A DNA stretch of 64,000 nucleotides, from contig CANQBA010000012.1 in assembly GCA_947589545.1 (NCBI GenBank), forward strand, positions 1 to 64,000. Reading direction: 5' to 3'. The notes beneath the pieces were generated by a model. It did no database searches. It saw only the letters and a program-made list of their open reading frames with translations, and was not told the DNA's origin. Numbering within the stretch: position 1 is the first letter of the stretch; each line of letters begins with the position of its first letter. The DNA comes from an uncultured Oscillospiraceae bacterium. GTDB taxonomy: Bacteria > Bacillota > Clostridia > Oscillospirales > Oscillospiraceae. Positions 9,325 to 18,282 of the stretch are shown one piece after another. The position numbers and the translations under genes were made by a program.

Positions 9325-9882
9325 TCACGCGCCGATCCTGCGCATGAGCTCCGCTCCGTGGGCCTTCAGCCACGCGTTTTGCTCCCGGTAATCCGGGCAG
9401 ACGCGCAGGACATGGGCGTAAAAGCGCGGGGAGTGGTTGGGCTCCAGGATATGGCAAAGCTCGTGGACGACCACGCTGTCCAGCACCTCCCGGGGCGTCA
9501 ACAGCAGGAGGCAGTTGAAGCTGAGATCGCCCCTGGCGGAACAGCTGCCCCAGCGGGTGCGCTGGGCACGGATGGTGATTCGGCCGTATTTGACCCCTAC
9601 CAGCGGGGCAAAATGGGCCGCGCGCTCCGGGATGACGCGCAGGGCCTGTTCCCTGAGCGCCGCCAGCTGACTGTCCGTCAGGGGCGGAATCTCCGCCAGG
9701 GCCTGTTGGCGCTCCGACATCCGGGCGGCGTTGGCTTCGATCCAGCGCCGGCGGCTGGCCACAAAGGCGTCGATGTCCCGCTTCGCCATTTTCAGGGGCG
9801 CGCGGACGACTACCCCCTCCGGGGTGACGGAGAGGGCGAGAGTCTTGCGGCGGGAACGGATGAGGGTGTAGGAAATTTCCAT
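9325..9882 (-). CDS. YgjP-like zinc metallopeptidase
   Basis: The chosen start (ATG at 9882) gives 185 residues. The longer frame to 9966 crosses the promoter and is unlikely. The protein carries WGSCS near 111-115 and the zinc motif HELCH (140-144) with a further His at 150, the pattern of the YgjP/DUF45 (M48-like) family. These are cytosolic, predicted metal-dependent peptidases without well-defined substrates. The gene converges on the helicase, with 12 bases between the two stops. Confidence 0.85.
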   Translation of the reverse strand: MEISYTLIRSRRKTLALSVTPEGVVVRAPLKMAKRDIDAFVASRRRWIEANAARMSERQQALAEIPPLTDSQLAALREQALRVIPERAAHFAPLVGVKYGRITIRAQRTRWGSCSARGDLSFNCLLLLTPREVLDSVVVHELCHILEPNHSPRFYAHVLRVCPDYREQNAWLKAHGAELMRRIGA

Positions 9883-9956
9883 AGCATCAGTAGTCGGGCC
9901 GGCCTGGGCCGGCGCGGTGAGTGGGCGTATACAATACGGTTGATTGTCCGATAGAC

Positions 9957-9985
9957 AGTATAGCATACGTTTTCCCGGCCTGCAA
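9957..9985 (-). promoter_or_regulatory. Promoter for the YgjP-like gene
   Basis: On the minus strand TTGCAG (9985-9980) and TATACT (9962-9957) are spaced by 17 bases. The start codon at 9882 is about 75 bases downstream. Confidence 0.7.
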
Positions 9986-10073
9986 GCCGGTTCTATAGAG
10001 CGCGGCTTTCCCGGTTTTTCCCTTCAAGGTGAGGGAAAAAACATTTTTTACCGTTTTTCGCCGCCGGGGGGCC

Positions 10074-10102
10074 TTGTGCCGGGGGCCGGGAAGTGGTATA
10101 CT
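10074..10102 (+). promoter_or_regulatory. Promoter for the GH28 gene
   Basis: TTGTGC (10074-10079) and TATACT (10097-10102) are 17 bases apart. The start at 10139 is 37 bases past the -10 box. Confidence 0.65.
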
Positions 10103-10138
10103 GGCGGTACGCAGAAAATATACGACGGAGGCGCGGAC

Positions 10139-11395
10139 ATGGAGAAAGAGTATTTTCCCGACGGCGTGACGCCCATCGACGGCTGGTTTTACGACACCCG
10201 CGTGCCGGAGCTTGAGGAGCTGGGCCGGCCGTATGTGCTGACGGAGCACGGGATCATGGACGACGGGCGGCTCCACACGGCTGAGATCCAGGCCCTCATC
10301 GACAGGGCCTCGGAGGAGGGCGGCGGGGTCATCGTGGTGCCCAGAGGCGTCTACATGACCGGGGCGCTGTTTTTCAAGCCGGGGGTGAACCTCTATGTGG
10401 GCGACGGCGGCGTGCTGCGGGGCAGCGACGACCCCTGGGACTATCCCCTGACGGACACCCGGATCGAGGGGGAGTCCTGCCGGTACTTCCCGGCCCTGAT
10501 CAACGCCGACGGGGTGGACGGCTTTACCATGTGCGGCCCCGGCGCCGTGGACGGAAACGGGCTCCGGGCGTGGAGGGCCTTCTGGCTCCGGCGGGAGTGG
10601 AACCCGGACTGCACCAACAAGGACGAGCAGAGGCCCAGGCTTGTGTATATCTCCAACAGCTGCGACGTGCTGGTGGCGGGCCTGCATCTGCAGAACGCCC
10701 ACTTCTGGACGAATCACATCTACCGCTGTGAACGGGTGAAATTCATCGGCTGTACCATCTTCTCCCCGGCCGCCCCCGTCCGCGCCCCCAGCACCGACGC
10801 CATCGATATCGACGTGTGCAGCGACGTGCTGGTGAAAAACTGCGTCATGGAGGTGAACGACGACGCCGTGGCGCTCAAGGGCGGCAAAGGCCCCTGGGCC
10901 GATTCCGACCCCGCCAACGGCGGAAATCAGCGGATCCTGGTGGAGGACTGCGTCTACGGCTTCTGCCACGGGTGCCTCACCTGCGGGTCGGAGTCCCTGC
11001 ACAACAAGAACATTCTGGTGCGCCGGATCCGGGTGCTGGACGGGTTCAACCTCCTCTGGCTGAAGCTCCGGCCCGACACGTCCCAGCACTACGAGTACAT
11101 CACCGTGCGGGAGGTCAGCGGGAAAATCGAAAACTTCCTGACCGTCCGGCCCTGGACGCAGTTTTTTGATTTGAAGGGCAGAACGGACAAGCCCAGATCT
11201 CTGGCCGAGCACATCACCGTGGGGGACTGCGACTGCGACTGTCAGGTCTATTTCAATGTGGCCGCCGCCCCGGAGCAGTATGTCCTGCGGGATTTCACCC
11301 TGGAAAACCTTCACATCCGCGCGGCGGTAAACGGCTTTACGGAGGGCGCGGTGGAGAACCTTGACCTCCGAAACGTCACCGTGGAGCAGGCATAG
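10139..11395 (+). CDS. Glycoside hydrolase family 28 (polygalacturonase-like) enzyme
   Basis: The 418-residue protein has a pectate-lyase-like parallel beta-helix pattern. GH28 catalytic motifs are recognisable: STDAIDID near 218-225 (usual NTDGID), NDDAVALKGG near 240-249 (usual DDCIALK) and a His in GFCHGCLTCGSE near 277. GH28 enzymes hydrolyse galacturonan or related glycans by inversion. No signal peptide is visible, so it may act on imported oligosaccharides. ATG 10139 has an upstream GGAGG and is preferred to the longer open frame from 9944. The gene is monocistronic. Confidence 0.85.
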   Translation: MEKEYFPDGVTPIDGWFYDTRVPELEELGRPYVLTEHGIMDDGRLHTAEIQALIDRASEEGGGVIVVPRGVYMTGALFFKPGVNLYVGDGGVLRGSDDPWDYPLTDTRIEGESCRYFPALINADGVDGFTMCGPGAVDGNGLRAWRAFWLRREWNPDCTNKDEQRPRLVYISNSCDVLVAGLHLQNAHFWTNHIYRCERVKFIGCTIFSPAAPVRAPSTDAIDIDVCSDVLVKNCVMEVNDDAVALKGGKGPWADSDPANGGNQRILVEDCVYGFCHGCLTCGSESLHNKNILVRRIRVLDGFNLLWLKLRPDTSQHYEYITVREVSGKIENFLTVRPWTQFFDLKGRTDKPRSLAEHITVGDCDCDCQVYFNVAAAPEQYVLRDFTLENLHIRAAVNGFTEGAVENLDLRNVTVEQA

Positions 11396-11435
11396 CGGCG
11401 CAAAACCTACGTTCACCGATGCCGGAGATGATATT

Positions 11436-11479
11436 ACCCCATTTGTTAGACGGTGTGGTATGCCGCTGACAAATGGGGT
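11436..11479. terminator. Perfect 11-bp inverted repeat between convergent genes
   Basis: ACCCCATTTGT (11436-11446) pairs with ACAAATGGGGT (11469-11479) around a 22-base loop. It lies between the GH28 stop and the stop of the leftward Dlt-like operon and may terminate both. The long loop is unusual for an intrinsic terminator. Confidence 0.45.
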
Positions 11480-11498
11480 GATTCTTATAAAAAGAGAT

Positions 11499-12548
11499 TT
11501 ATTCGGCGCTGTCGGGCAGGTAGGCGTTGTAGGGAGAGAGCGCCTTGATTTCACTGTAGCTGTCGTAGAACATGTCGGACACGTCCTCGCCGCCGGCGGC
11601 GCGCTGAATCGTGTCGCAGAAGACCTGGGTGAAGACCCCGGCGCCTTCGGTGCTCATGTGGTTTAGGTCACTGAATGACCTTTGGTCGCTGAAGAGTTCA
11701 TAGCGATTCTTCAGAAGGTTGAAATCATAGCCTTCACAATTGTGCTGTTCACAGTAGTTCCGAAACCAGTCGGATAAGTAATCGAATGTGTCGGTCTGCC
11801 AGATGAACCGGTCGGAGATGGGGACGACGGCCAGAATGGGGTATACGCCGTTTTTCTCACAAAATTCCATAATGGCATCGAGCTCACGCAGCTCCTCCTT
11901 GAGAAACACGCCATCGTAAATTTCACTGTTGTAAATGCTGACCGCTTCCTCCGGGCTGAGGGTCTGGTCTGAAATTTCCTGCACGATGAATCCCTTGGTT
12001 TCATGATCGACGTTGCTCTTCACATTGCCCCGCAGAACATTGCCCCAAGCCAGCAGTCCGCTTTTTAAGGTGCGGGAATAGTAATTCAGCCAGTCATCAA
12101 CACCAACATAGCCCACAAGATATTTGAGACGTTCTGAAAATGTGTCCATGCGGTCAAGCGTCATTCCGTCGCCCATGCAGTAATCGGCGCTTTGGGCACG
12201 GGTGAAAGATTGATAGGACAGCTCAATGACCACGGTCTTGACGGGGTTGCGCTTAAGCTCCTTTTGGAGCATCCAGCAGCGACCATACATCGAAGCCGAC
12301 GGCCCGCCAGCGTTGTAGCTGAATACACCGAGCTCCCGGTCAAGGACGCGCGTGTCAAAGCCGTTCATGGCGTGGGAGGCGCCGACAACCAGAAAATCAA
12401 CCTGGCCGGCCAGACTCCTTCGAAGGGCCGCGTCGTTATAATAGTAAGCCTCCTGTTTCCGGTAAGGGGCAATGAGCACGACGGAGGAAAGGATCAGCAC
12501 GAGTACAAAGAGGAGAAAAGATATCAGGAATCGTTTAAAACTGCGCAT
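11499..12548 (-). CDS. DltD/AlgX-like SGNH-type protein partnering the MBOAT acyltransferase
   Basis: About 349 residues from ATG 12548, which follows GGAGG. An N-terminal membrane anchor (about 6-30) precedes an extracytoplasmic domain. The block VVGASHAMNGFD has the Ser of an SGNH-like block I, and SDLNHMSTEGAGVF supplies the C-terminal Asp/His-type block. Such proteins (DltD, AlgX, PatB) transfer acyl groups handed over by an MBOAT protein onto surface polymers. It overlaps the end of the MBOAT gene by 14 bases. It is the last gene of the leftward operon. Confidence 0.8.
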   Translation of the reverse strand: MRSFKRFLISFLLFVLVLILSSVVLIAPYRKQEAYYYNDAALRRSLAGQVDFLVVGASHAMNGFDTRVLDRELGVFSYNAGGPSASMYGRCWMLQKELKRNPVKTVVIELSYQSFTRAQSADYCMGDGMTLDRMDTFSERLKYLVGYVGVDDWLNYYSRTLKSGLLAWGNVLRGNVKSNVDHETKGFIVQEISDQTLSPEEAVSIYNSEIYDGVFLKEELRELDAIMEFCEKNGVYPILAVVPISDRFIWQTDTFDYLSDWFRNYCEQHNCEGYDFNLLKNRYELFSDQRSFSDLNHMSTEGAGVFTQVFCDTIQRAAGGEDVSDMFYDSYSEIKALSPYNAYLPDSAE

Positions 12549-14149
12549 ACAGGAACGCCTCCTCTCCCCAAGAAGCCTCCACGCCGAAGACGACAAGGAT
12601 AATCACCGTGACGTTGAGCACAAGAACCTTGACCGGCATGGGAATCTTTTGAAATCTGGCTCTCACGGAGCCTTTACGTTGGAGCAGAGAGACAATAAAC
12701 AGAAGCAGGGTCGTTCCGATTGCCAGAATAAAATCGATCTTGCGGGCACTGGATCCGGCCAGATACGGCAGAAGGGAGCCAAGGCTGGTGGGCAGGGTGT
12801 GATCTGTGAAGATGTGCCCTATCAAACCGAGGCCCTGGGAGAGGGTGCCCACCTCGGGGAGCACCTTGATAAAGGTGACAAGTACGAAGGTGCGTACCGT
12901 CTGAAAAGCCCGCCAGAGCCACCTGTCCTCCCGGATCCGGCACAGCTTCTTGAGACGGTCATAGACCGGCTCCATCCACATGGAGGCGATGATGAAAAGA
13001 CCGTTGACAAGGCCCCAGACTATGTATGCCCAGCTGGCTCCGTGCCATAAGCCCGTCGTCAGCCAGACCAGCACCAGCGCCACAGAGGCGGGAACCGTAT
13101 CGCCGAAGCGCTTGCCCAGCTTGGATCTGGCCGCTTTCGCCAGCTTGCGGTTCCATTTGGACAAACCGATGGGATAATAGATATAATTCTTGAACCACTC
13201 GCCCAGGCTTATGTGCCACCGGCGCCAGTACTCTGCGATGGATTTGGAAAAATACGGCCGGCAGAAGTTCTCCGTCAGGCGGATGCCCATGATCTCGCAA
13301 AGGCCGCACATGATGTCCATATACCCGGAGAAATCCGCGTAGATCTGGACGCTGTACATGAACGCGCCCAGCAGGGCCGTCACGCCGCTGTATTGCCCGT
13401 AGTTGGCAAAAATGTCTGTGACATGGTGAGCCAGAACGTTGGCCAACAGCATCTTCTTGACAAAGCCCCACACCATCCGCTGGATACCGCTGGCATATCT
13501 GTCGTAATCAAAGCTGTGTTCGGCATAGAGCTGGTGGGCCAGCTGATCGTATTTGCTGATGGGCCCCTGGATGATCTGCGGAAAGAAGGAGATAAACAGA
13601 AGTAGTTTGAAATAGTTTCTTTCTACTCCACCCCCCCCCCGCAGTCAATTTCTCCCAATAGACATCCAGCAGATATCCGATGGATTGGAAAGTATAGAAG
13701 GAGATGCCCAGCGGCACGACCCAGGAGAAGTGGTCGTCGATCCCGCCGGAGCCGGCCCAGCCCAGAACGGCGTTCAGCTGCGCAATGGCGAAATGGCCGT
13801 ATTTCAAGGCGCAGAGGATACCGAAGTTCAGTAAAAGCGCGGCCGTCAGCGTACGCTTTTGGGAGGTCTTGATCTTCTGCCTGTACAGCTTTTTCTCCTC
13901 GGTAGGAAGATCCCTGTGCTCCTTCAGATAAGCCTCCTTCTGCTTCCTCAGGTTGTCGATCCGGAGAGAGGCGAAGTATATCGAGAGCGAGGTGATGAGG
14001 ATATAGACGGCGGATCCGATGCCGCAGGACAGGTAAAAGATGACACTGGCGCATAGTAAAACGACCCATTGGAGCCTTTTGGGAACCAGAAAGTAGACCG
14101 GCAGCAACACCAGCAGAAACAACAGAAACGTGAGTGATGTCAGAGCCAT
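12535..14149 (-). CDS. DltB-like MBOAT O-acyltransferase, out of frame at a C10 tract
   Basis: The N-terminal part (14149 down to the tract) and the C-terminal part (from the tract to 12535) are in different frames and join at ten C (13631-13640, ten G on the coding strand). With nine G the frame is restored, giving one protein of about 537 residues with many membrane spans and typical MBOAT blocks: PLGISFYTFQSIGYLLDVY, FFPQIIQGPI, YADFSGYMDI, RRWHISLGEWFKNYIYYPIG and the catalytic His in TTGLWHGASW. MBOAT proteins pass an acyl or aminoacyl group across the membrane. As assembled the gene is in an off frame. Confidence 0.85.
13631..13640. repeat. C10 homopolymer tract inside the MBOAT gene
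   Basis: Ten consecutive C. The coding frame is restored by nine (or twelve) bases. See the MBOAT entry. A tract this long in a coding region is typical of slipped-strand phase variation, and is also a common place for sequencing error. Confidence 0.8.
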
Positions 14150-14188
14150 GGCGTGATCCTTTCAGTTTGTTTTAAATATTCAAAACGG

Positions 14189-14419
14189 TCATTCCTCTTC
14201 CTGAATGGTCTGAATCATGTTCCACATGGCCTGCACGCTGTTGAAGTTTTCGTTCCGCATCCATTTGGGGCCGATCTCGATATCGAAAACGGTGCAGATC
14301 TCCGTGATCAGCGTCAGAATGCTCAGAGAGTCCAAAACCTTGCCATCGATCAGATTTGTCTCGTTTTCGTAATCCACGTCGGGGTAGATCTCGTTCAGTA
14401 TTTCAAGAAGCTGTTCCAT
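14189..14419 (-). CDS. Acyl/aminoacyl carrier protein (DltC-like)
   Basis: The 76-residue acidic helical protein has the phosphopantetheine attachment Ser in the motif LDSLSIL near residues 29-35. It sits between the adenylating enzyme and the MBOAT gene, as expected for a carrier that holds the activated group as a thioester. Start ATG 14419 follows GGGAG. The downstream MBOAT start lies about 40 bases away. Confidence 0.85.
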   Translation of the reverse strand: MEQLLEILNEIYPDVDYENETNLIDGKVLDSLSILTLITEICTVFDIEIGPKWMRNENFNSVQAMWNMIQTIQEEE

Positions 14420-14446
14420 AATAATTTTCTCCCTGTATTTTTAAAT

Positions 14447-15949
14447 TTATTTGATTTGATTACTGAGCTCCGCCAGGGCCCGCCGGTCTGTTTTTCCGTT
14501 GGCGTTGAGGGGCAGGGCGGGAAGCATCACGACCTTGGCAGGCACCATATAGGAGGACAGTCTGCTCCGCAGGAGCTTTCGCAATTGCGCCTCCGTCAGG
14601 TCACACCCGCGCTCCGGCTCAAAGTACAGCAGGATCTTTTTGCTGTCGGCGTTATAGAGACAGCAGCAACGGGCCACGCCGGCACAGCCGAGAGCGACGT
14701 TTTCGATTTCGCCCAACTCGATCCTGTGCCCCATGTGCTTGATCTGGTGATCCCCACGCGAAGCGAACACCAGGTCGCCGCACGGGTCATATTGAGCCAG
14801 ATCTCCCGTCTTGAAGCAGCGAACCGGCCCGTCCCCAAAATCCAGCTCCAGAAAAGCGGAGCTGGTTTTTTCCGCGTCTCTGTAATAACCGATGGCCAGC
14901 GACGGGCCGGAGATATAAAGCTCCCCGACTTGTCCCGGCCCGGTGATCACCTTCCCGGACTCGGTGTCCAGCAGGCGTACCGCGCAATGGTTCATGGGCT
15001 TCCCGATCGGGATGGCGTCCCGGTCATAGTCCGCTGACTCCACACGGTGATAGCAGCATACGCCCGCGATCTCCGACTGGCCGTAAAGATTGACATACTC
15101 AATTTCCGGGAGGGAATCCCGCCAAACCTGCAGGTGCTTGACCGGCATGACCTCGCCCACAAAAAACAGCTTTCTCAGGGTTTGGGGCTTGACCATGGAA
15201 AACGGGTTTAAACGCGCCACCAAGGATATGGCTGTCGGAACCCAGAGAGCGCAGGTGATCCTCTTCTCGTTCAGGTACTCCATCAGCGTCGGCGTGAAGG
15301 AAAAGAGCTCGGTGGGAATGATCACCAGCGTCGCGCCCAGCTTCATGAAAAGATATAGATCCTTCGCCGAGGCGTCAAAATAAAACGGCGTCTGGTTGCC
15401 GATCACCTCGTCTTCCGAAAAGGAGAAGGCCTGGCAAAAGGCCTCCACAAAGCTGATCATCGCCCCGTGACTTTTCAGGACGCCCTTGGGTTTGCCGGTG
15501 GAACCGGAGGTATAGACCATGTAAAGCGGGGCGTCCGGCCCTACGTCCGGCATGTCGCACTCCGCGCTGCCCGCGTCGGCCATTGAGAGAAATGTACCGG
15601 TGAACCCGACGGCCTCCAGGACGGCGGCGGTATCCGCATCTCCGATCACGGCGCCGATCTGCGCGTCTTCCAGGATAGAGGCCAGCTTCTCCGGCGGCAG
15701 GAGCGGATCCAGAGGCACGTAAAAATTGCCGCTGTACAAAACGGAGAGGAAATAAACAACGGTATGGACGTTTCGGTTTGCGAATACGCCGATGGGAGCG
15801 CCTTGCGACGCTTGCGCGATGACGGCGCCCAGGCGTTTTGCCGAGAGCCTCAAATCGGAAAAGGTCAGCTCCTCGTTGTTCGTGGAGACGGCGGTCTTTT
15901 GCGGTATCCGCGCACAGGCGTCCTCAAAATACTGCAGGATATTGTTCAT
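14447..15949 (-). CDS. AMP-binding adenylating enzyme (DltA / NRPS A-domain type)
   Basis: About 500 residues. The ATP-binding block YTSGSTGKPKGVLKSH, the block NLYGQSEIAGVC, the segment YKTGD-like FKTGDLAQYD and the C-terminal NGKTDRRAL Lys motif mark an ANL-superfamily adenylation enzyme. In this operon it would charge the carrier protein with an amino acid or a related acid. D-alanine is the classical substrate of DltA, but the specificity residues cannot be judged by eye. Start ATG 15949 follows AGGAGGG. The gene begins 51 bases after GalE and is probably co-transcribed with it. Confidence 0.85.
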   Translation of the reverse strand: MNNILQYFEDACARIPQKTAVSTNNEELTFSDLRLSAKRLGAVIAQASQGAPIGVFANRNVHTVVYFLSVLYSGNFYVPLDPLLPPEKLASILEDAQIGAVIGDADTAAVLEAVGFTGTFLSMADAGSAECDMPDVGPDAPLYMVYTSGSTGKPKGVLKSHGAMISFVEAFCQAFSFSEDEVIGNQTPFYFDASAKDLYLFMKLGATLVIIPTELFSFTPTLMEYLNEKRITCALWVPTAISLVARLNPFSMVKPQTLRKLFFVGEVMPVKHLQVWRDSLPEIEYVNLYGQSEIAGVCCYHRVESADYDRDAIPIGKPMNHCAVRLLDTESGKVITGPGQVGELYISGPSLAIGYYRDAEKTSSAFLELDFGDGPVRCFKTGDLAQYDPCGDLVFASRGDHQIKHMGHRIELGEIENVALGCAGVARCCCLYNADSKKILLYFEPERGCDLTEAQLRKLLRSRLSSYMVPAKVVMLPALPLNANGKTDRRALAELSNQIK

Positions 15950-16000
15950 GTTCCCTCCTGAAATCATCAACGTTGAAGGATAAGCCTTTGCGGTTCCGTT

Positions 16001-17008
16001 TTACCGGGTGCGGGTCATTGTCCAGCGCCATGCGTCGCGGCACATATCCGGCAGAGAGCGGGCGGCTTTCCAGTGCAGGAGCCTTTCGGCCTTGTCGGGC
16101 GCGGCGCAGCATACGGCCACGTCGCCGGGACGGCGCGAAGCGATCTCATACGGGACGTGTACGTTGTTGACCCGCTCGAAGGTGTGGATGACGTCAAGGA
16201 CGCTGTAGCCCTGGCCGGCACCCAGGTTGATGATTTCGCTGCCCGTATGCTCCAGAGCGTATTGCATGGCGCTCACATGGCCGGCGGCCAGATCCTCGAT
16301 ATGGATATAGTCCCTGATCCCGGTTCCGTCCGGGGTGGGGTAATCGTTCCCGAAAATCAGAAGCTTGTCCTTTTCACCGGCGGCCACGGAGCAGATGTAG
16401 GGGAACAGGTTCGTGGGCGGCTGAGAGGGGGACTCGCCGATGAGCCCGGAGGGGTGCGCGCCCACGGGATTGAAATACCGCAGCAGGATCGCCGAAAAGT
16501 CCGGGTGCGCGGTACAGACATCCAAAATCATCTGCTCGCTCATGAGCTTTGTCCATCCGTAGGGATTCGTGCAACCGGTGCGGGCTGTCTCTGGGATGGG
16601 AACGACCTCAGGAGAGCCGTATACCGTGGCGGATGAGCTGAAAATCAGCTTTTTGACGCCGTGCTCCAGCATCACATCCAGAAGCATCATGGTCGCCTCC
16701 AGATTATTCCTGTAGTATTTCAGCGGATCGGCCACCGATTCGCCCACGGCCTTGAAGCCCGCCAGGTGGATCACCGACTCGATGGAGACGCACCTGAACA
16801 GGTTACGGAGCGATACGCGGTCGGTGACATCCATTTTTGTGCAGTACACAGGCGTTCCGGTGATCCTTTCAATCCTGTCCAGGACGTCCGGGGAGCTGTT
16901 TGCGTAATTATCGACGATATAAACACGGTAACCGGCGTTTATCAGGGCAACAGCCACATGGGATCCGATAAATCCGGCCCCGCCGGTCAACAAAACGCCC
17001 TTTTCCAT
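16001..17008 (-). CDS. galE: UDP-glucose 4-epimerase
   Basis: The 335-residue short-chain dehydrogenase/reductase has the N-terminal NAD motif GGAGFIGSH (residues 9-17), SSSATVYG around the catalytic Ser, and YGWTK with the Tyr/Lys pair. Length and blocks such as GTGIRDYIHIEDLA match GalE. It interconverts UDP-glucose and UDP-galactose, supplying precursors to the polysaccharide genes on both sides. RBS GGGAG precedes ATG 17008. It is the first gene of the leftward operon and diverges from the recombinase gene. Confidence 0.93.
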   Translation of the reverse strand: MEKGVLLTGGAGFIGSHVAVALINAGYRVYIVDNYANSSPDVLDRIERITGTPVYCTKMDVTDRVSLRNLFRCVSIESVIHLAGFKAVGESVADPLKYYRNNLEATMMLLDVMLEHGVKKLIFSSSATVYGSPEVVPIPETARTGCTNPYGWTKLMSEQMILDVCTAHPDFSAILLRYFNPVGAHPSGLIGESPSQPPTNLFPYICSVAAGEKDKLLIFGNDYPTPDGTGIRDYIHIEDLAAGHVSAMQYALEHTGSEIINLGAGQGYSVLDVIHTFERVNNVHVPYEIASRRPGDVAVCCAAPDKAERLLHWKAARSLPDMCRDAWRWTMTRTR

Positions 17009-17096
17009 TTGCTTGTTTCTCCCTGCTTAAAGATAATTGATACAAATTATATGATTTTATAATGTTTCGGGGTATACTGGTAAGAAGAAAGGGGAC

Positions 17097-17975
17097 ATGA
17101 ATATGCGCAGAAAAATGAAACGCAAAGCCATCGAGGAGTTCAAGACCGAATTGATCAAACAGGAAAAAAGCGGGGCGACGGTGGATAAATACAGCCGGGA
17201 TGTCACACGCTTTTTCCTATGGCTCCCCGACGATAAAGAGGTGACAAAGGAGATCGCGATAAAGTATAAAAATGATTTGACGGCTGATTACGCGCCGGCG
17301 AGCGTAAATTCCATGTTGGCCGCGTTGAACAGCTTTTTCAGTTTCATGGGATGGAAGGAATGTGCCGTCAAGCCCTTGAAGATCCAGAGGAAGATCTTCT
17401 GCTCCAGAGAACAGGAGCTGACCCGGGAAGAGTATATCCGGCTGGTGGAAACAGCCGAAAAACGCGGAGACGAGAGACTCGCGTTACTGCTCCAGCTGAT
17501 CGCGTCCACCGGGATCAGGGCGTCCGAAGTTCAATATATAACCCTGGAGGCTGCGCGGGCGGGGAAGGCCCAGATATCGCTCAAAGGGAAAACAAGAGTT
17601 ATTCTCATCCCCGGAAAGCTGCGGAAAAAGCTTTTAGGATACGCAAGCAAACACAAAATTATTTCTGGTCAAATCATGCTGACCAGAAACGGAAAGCCTC
17701 TTAACCGAAAAGTGATTTGGACGCTGATGAAGGGGCTGTGTGAAGAAGCGCATGTGGACAGCGGGAAGGTCTTTCCACACAATCTGAGACATTTATTCGC
17801 GAGGGTCTATTATAAAACACAGAAGGATATTGCCAAGCTCGCCGATATCCTCGGTCACAGCAGTATCAATACCACCCGGATATATCTGCTTTCCACCGGC
17901 GAGGAACACATGAAAAGCCTTGACGACCTGGGCCTCATAACGGCCGGCTGCACGGCTGAATGTCGAATAATATAA
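17097..17975 (+). CDS. Tyrosine site-specific recombinase (XerC/RecV-like)
   Basis: The 292-residue protein has an N-terminal SAM-like core-binding domain (about 10-90) and a C-terminal catalytic domain. Catalytic residues are visible: R141 in STGIRASEV, K164 in the beta-hairpin, H228 and R231 in HNLRH, H254 in LGHSS and Y263. No phage or plasmid genes adjoin it. It lies directly before an AT-rich region that has inverted near-palindromes and an outward promoter, and before the capsule operon. This arrangement fits DNA invertases that switch surface genes. It is more AT-rich than the flanking GalE gene. Confidence 0.9.
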   Translation: MNMRRKMKRKAIEEFKTELIKQEKSGATVDKYSRDVTRFFLWLPDDKEVTKEIAIKYKNDLTADYAPASVNSMLAALNSFFSFMGWKECAVKPLKIQRKIFCSREQELTREEYIRLVETAEKRGDERLALLLQLIASTGIRASEVQYITLEAARAGKAQISLKGKTRVILIPGKLRKKLLGYASKHKIISGQIMLTRNGKPLNRKVIWTLMKGLCEEAHVDSGKVFPHNLRHLFARVYYKTQKDIAKLADILGHSSINTTRIYLLSTGEEHMKSLDDLGLITAGCTAECRII

Positions 17976-18021
17976 AAAAGTATAGTCGATTGATCTGCTG
18001 TTTTCAAACGTCAAAGCAACA

Positions 18022-18055
18022 AAAACAGGACGTAATGTTGATTACGTCCTGTTTT
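18022..18055. terminator. Perfect 15-bp stem-loop after the recombinase; also left inversion site
   Basis: Arms 18022-18036 and 18041-18055 pair perfectly around the loop GTTG. T runs flank the stem (four T rightward, five T leftward), so it should terminate both recombinase transcription and leftward transcripts from the promoter at 18081-18109. Its inner 20 bp (18029-18048) recur inverted at 18263-18282. Confidence 0.75.
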
Positions 18056-18080
18056 GCGTAAGCCATATTCGTCTGCCCAT

Positions 18081-18109
18081 ATTATAGCTTACACATTCTT
18101 GATTTTCAA
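18081..18109 (-). promoter_or_regulatory. Near-consensus promoter pointing away from the capsule operon
   Basis: On the minus strand TTGAAA (18109-18104) and TATAAT (18086-18081) are 17 bases apart, 11 of 12 consensus positions. Transcription would run left into the hairpin at 18022-18055 and then antisense to the recombinase gene. A weaker rightward set (TTGCAT 18184-18189, TAATAT 18208-18213, 18-base spacer) is also present. Confidence 0.7.
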
Positions 18110-18262
18110 TAGAAGATGTGAGAAAAAAGTTTATAAATTCTTCCGGGGTAAAAGCAAAATCTTTATGAAAAAGAACAACGTGATTGCATAAATTTAGTCA
18201 AATAGCATAATATCAGCCATTATAATTGTATGAAAAAGCACCACTTTGTGCGTTATGTATAA

Positions 18263-18282
18263 GACATAATCAACATTATGTC
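18263..18282. repeat. Right inverted site of the candidate switch
   Basis: A dyad GACATAAT-CAAC-ATTATGTC, inverted relative to 18029-18048 with two mismatches at symmetric positions. The stem extends by one base to 18260-18285 but has no T-tract, so unlike the left copy it is not an obvious terminator. Confidence 0.6.

Larger units (their letters stand above)
18029..18282. other. Candidate invertible promoter element upstream of the capsule operon
   Basis: Two 20-bp sites, 18029-18048 and 18263-18282, match at 18 of 20 positions in inverted orientation. Each is itself a dyad (GACxTAAT ... ATTAxGTC) whose centre is GTTG on the left and CAAC on the right, so orientation resides in the central four bases. 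The roughly 214 bp between them are AT-rich, hold no gene and carry a strong leftward promoter. A tyrosine recombinase is encoded immediately to the left and the 29-kb polysaccharide operon starts 57 bases to the right. Inversion would point the promoter into the operon. No inversion can be observed from one sequence. Confidence 0.6.

Noticed and set aside
9887..11554. 555-codon minus-strand open frame spanning the GH28 gene
   Set aside because: It runs antisense to a well-supported glycosidase and across two promoters. No conserved motif is seen.
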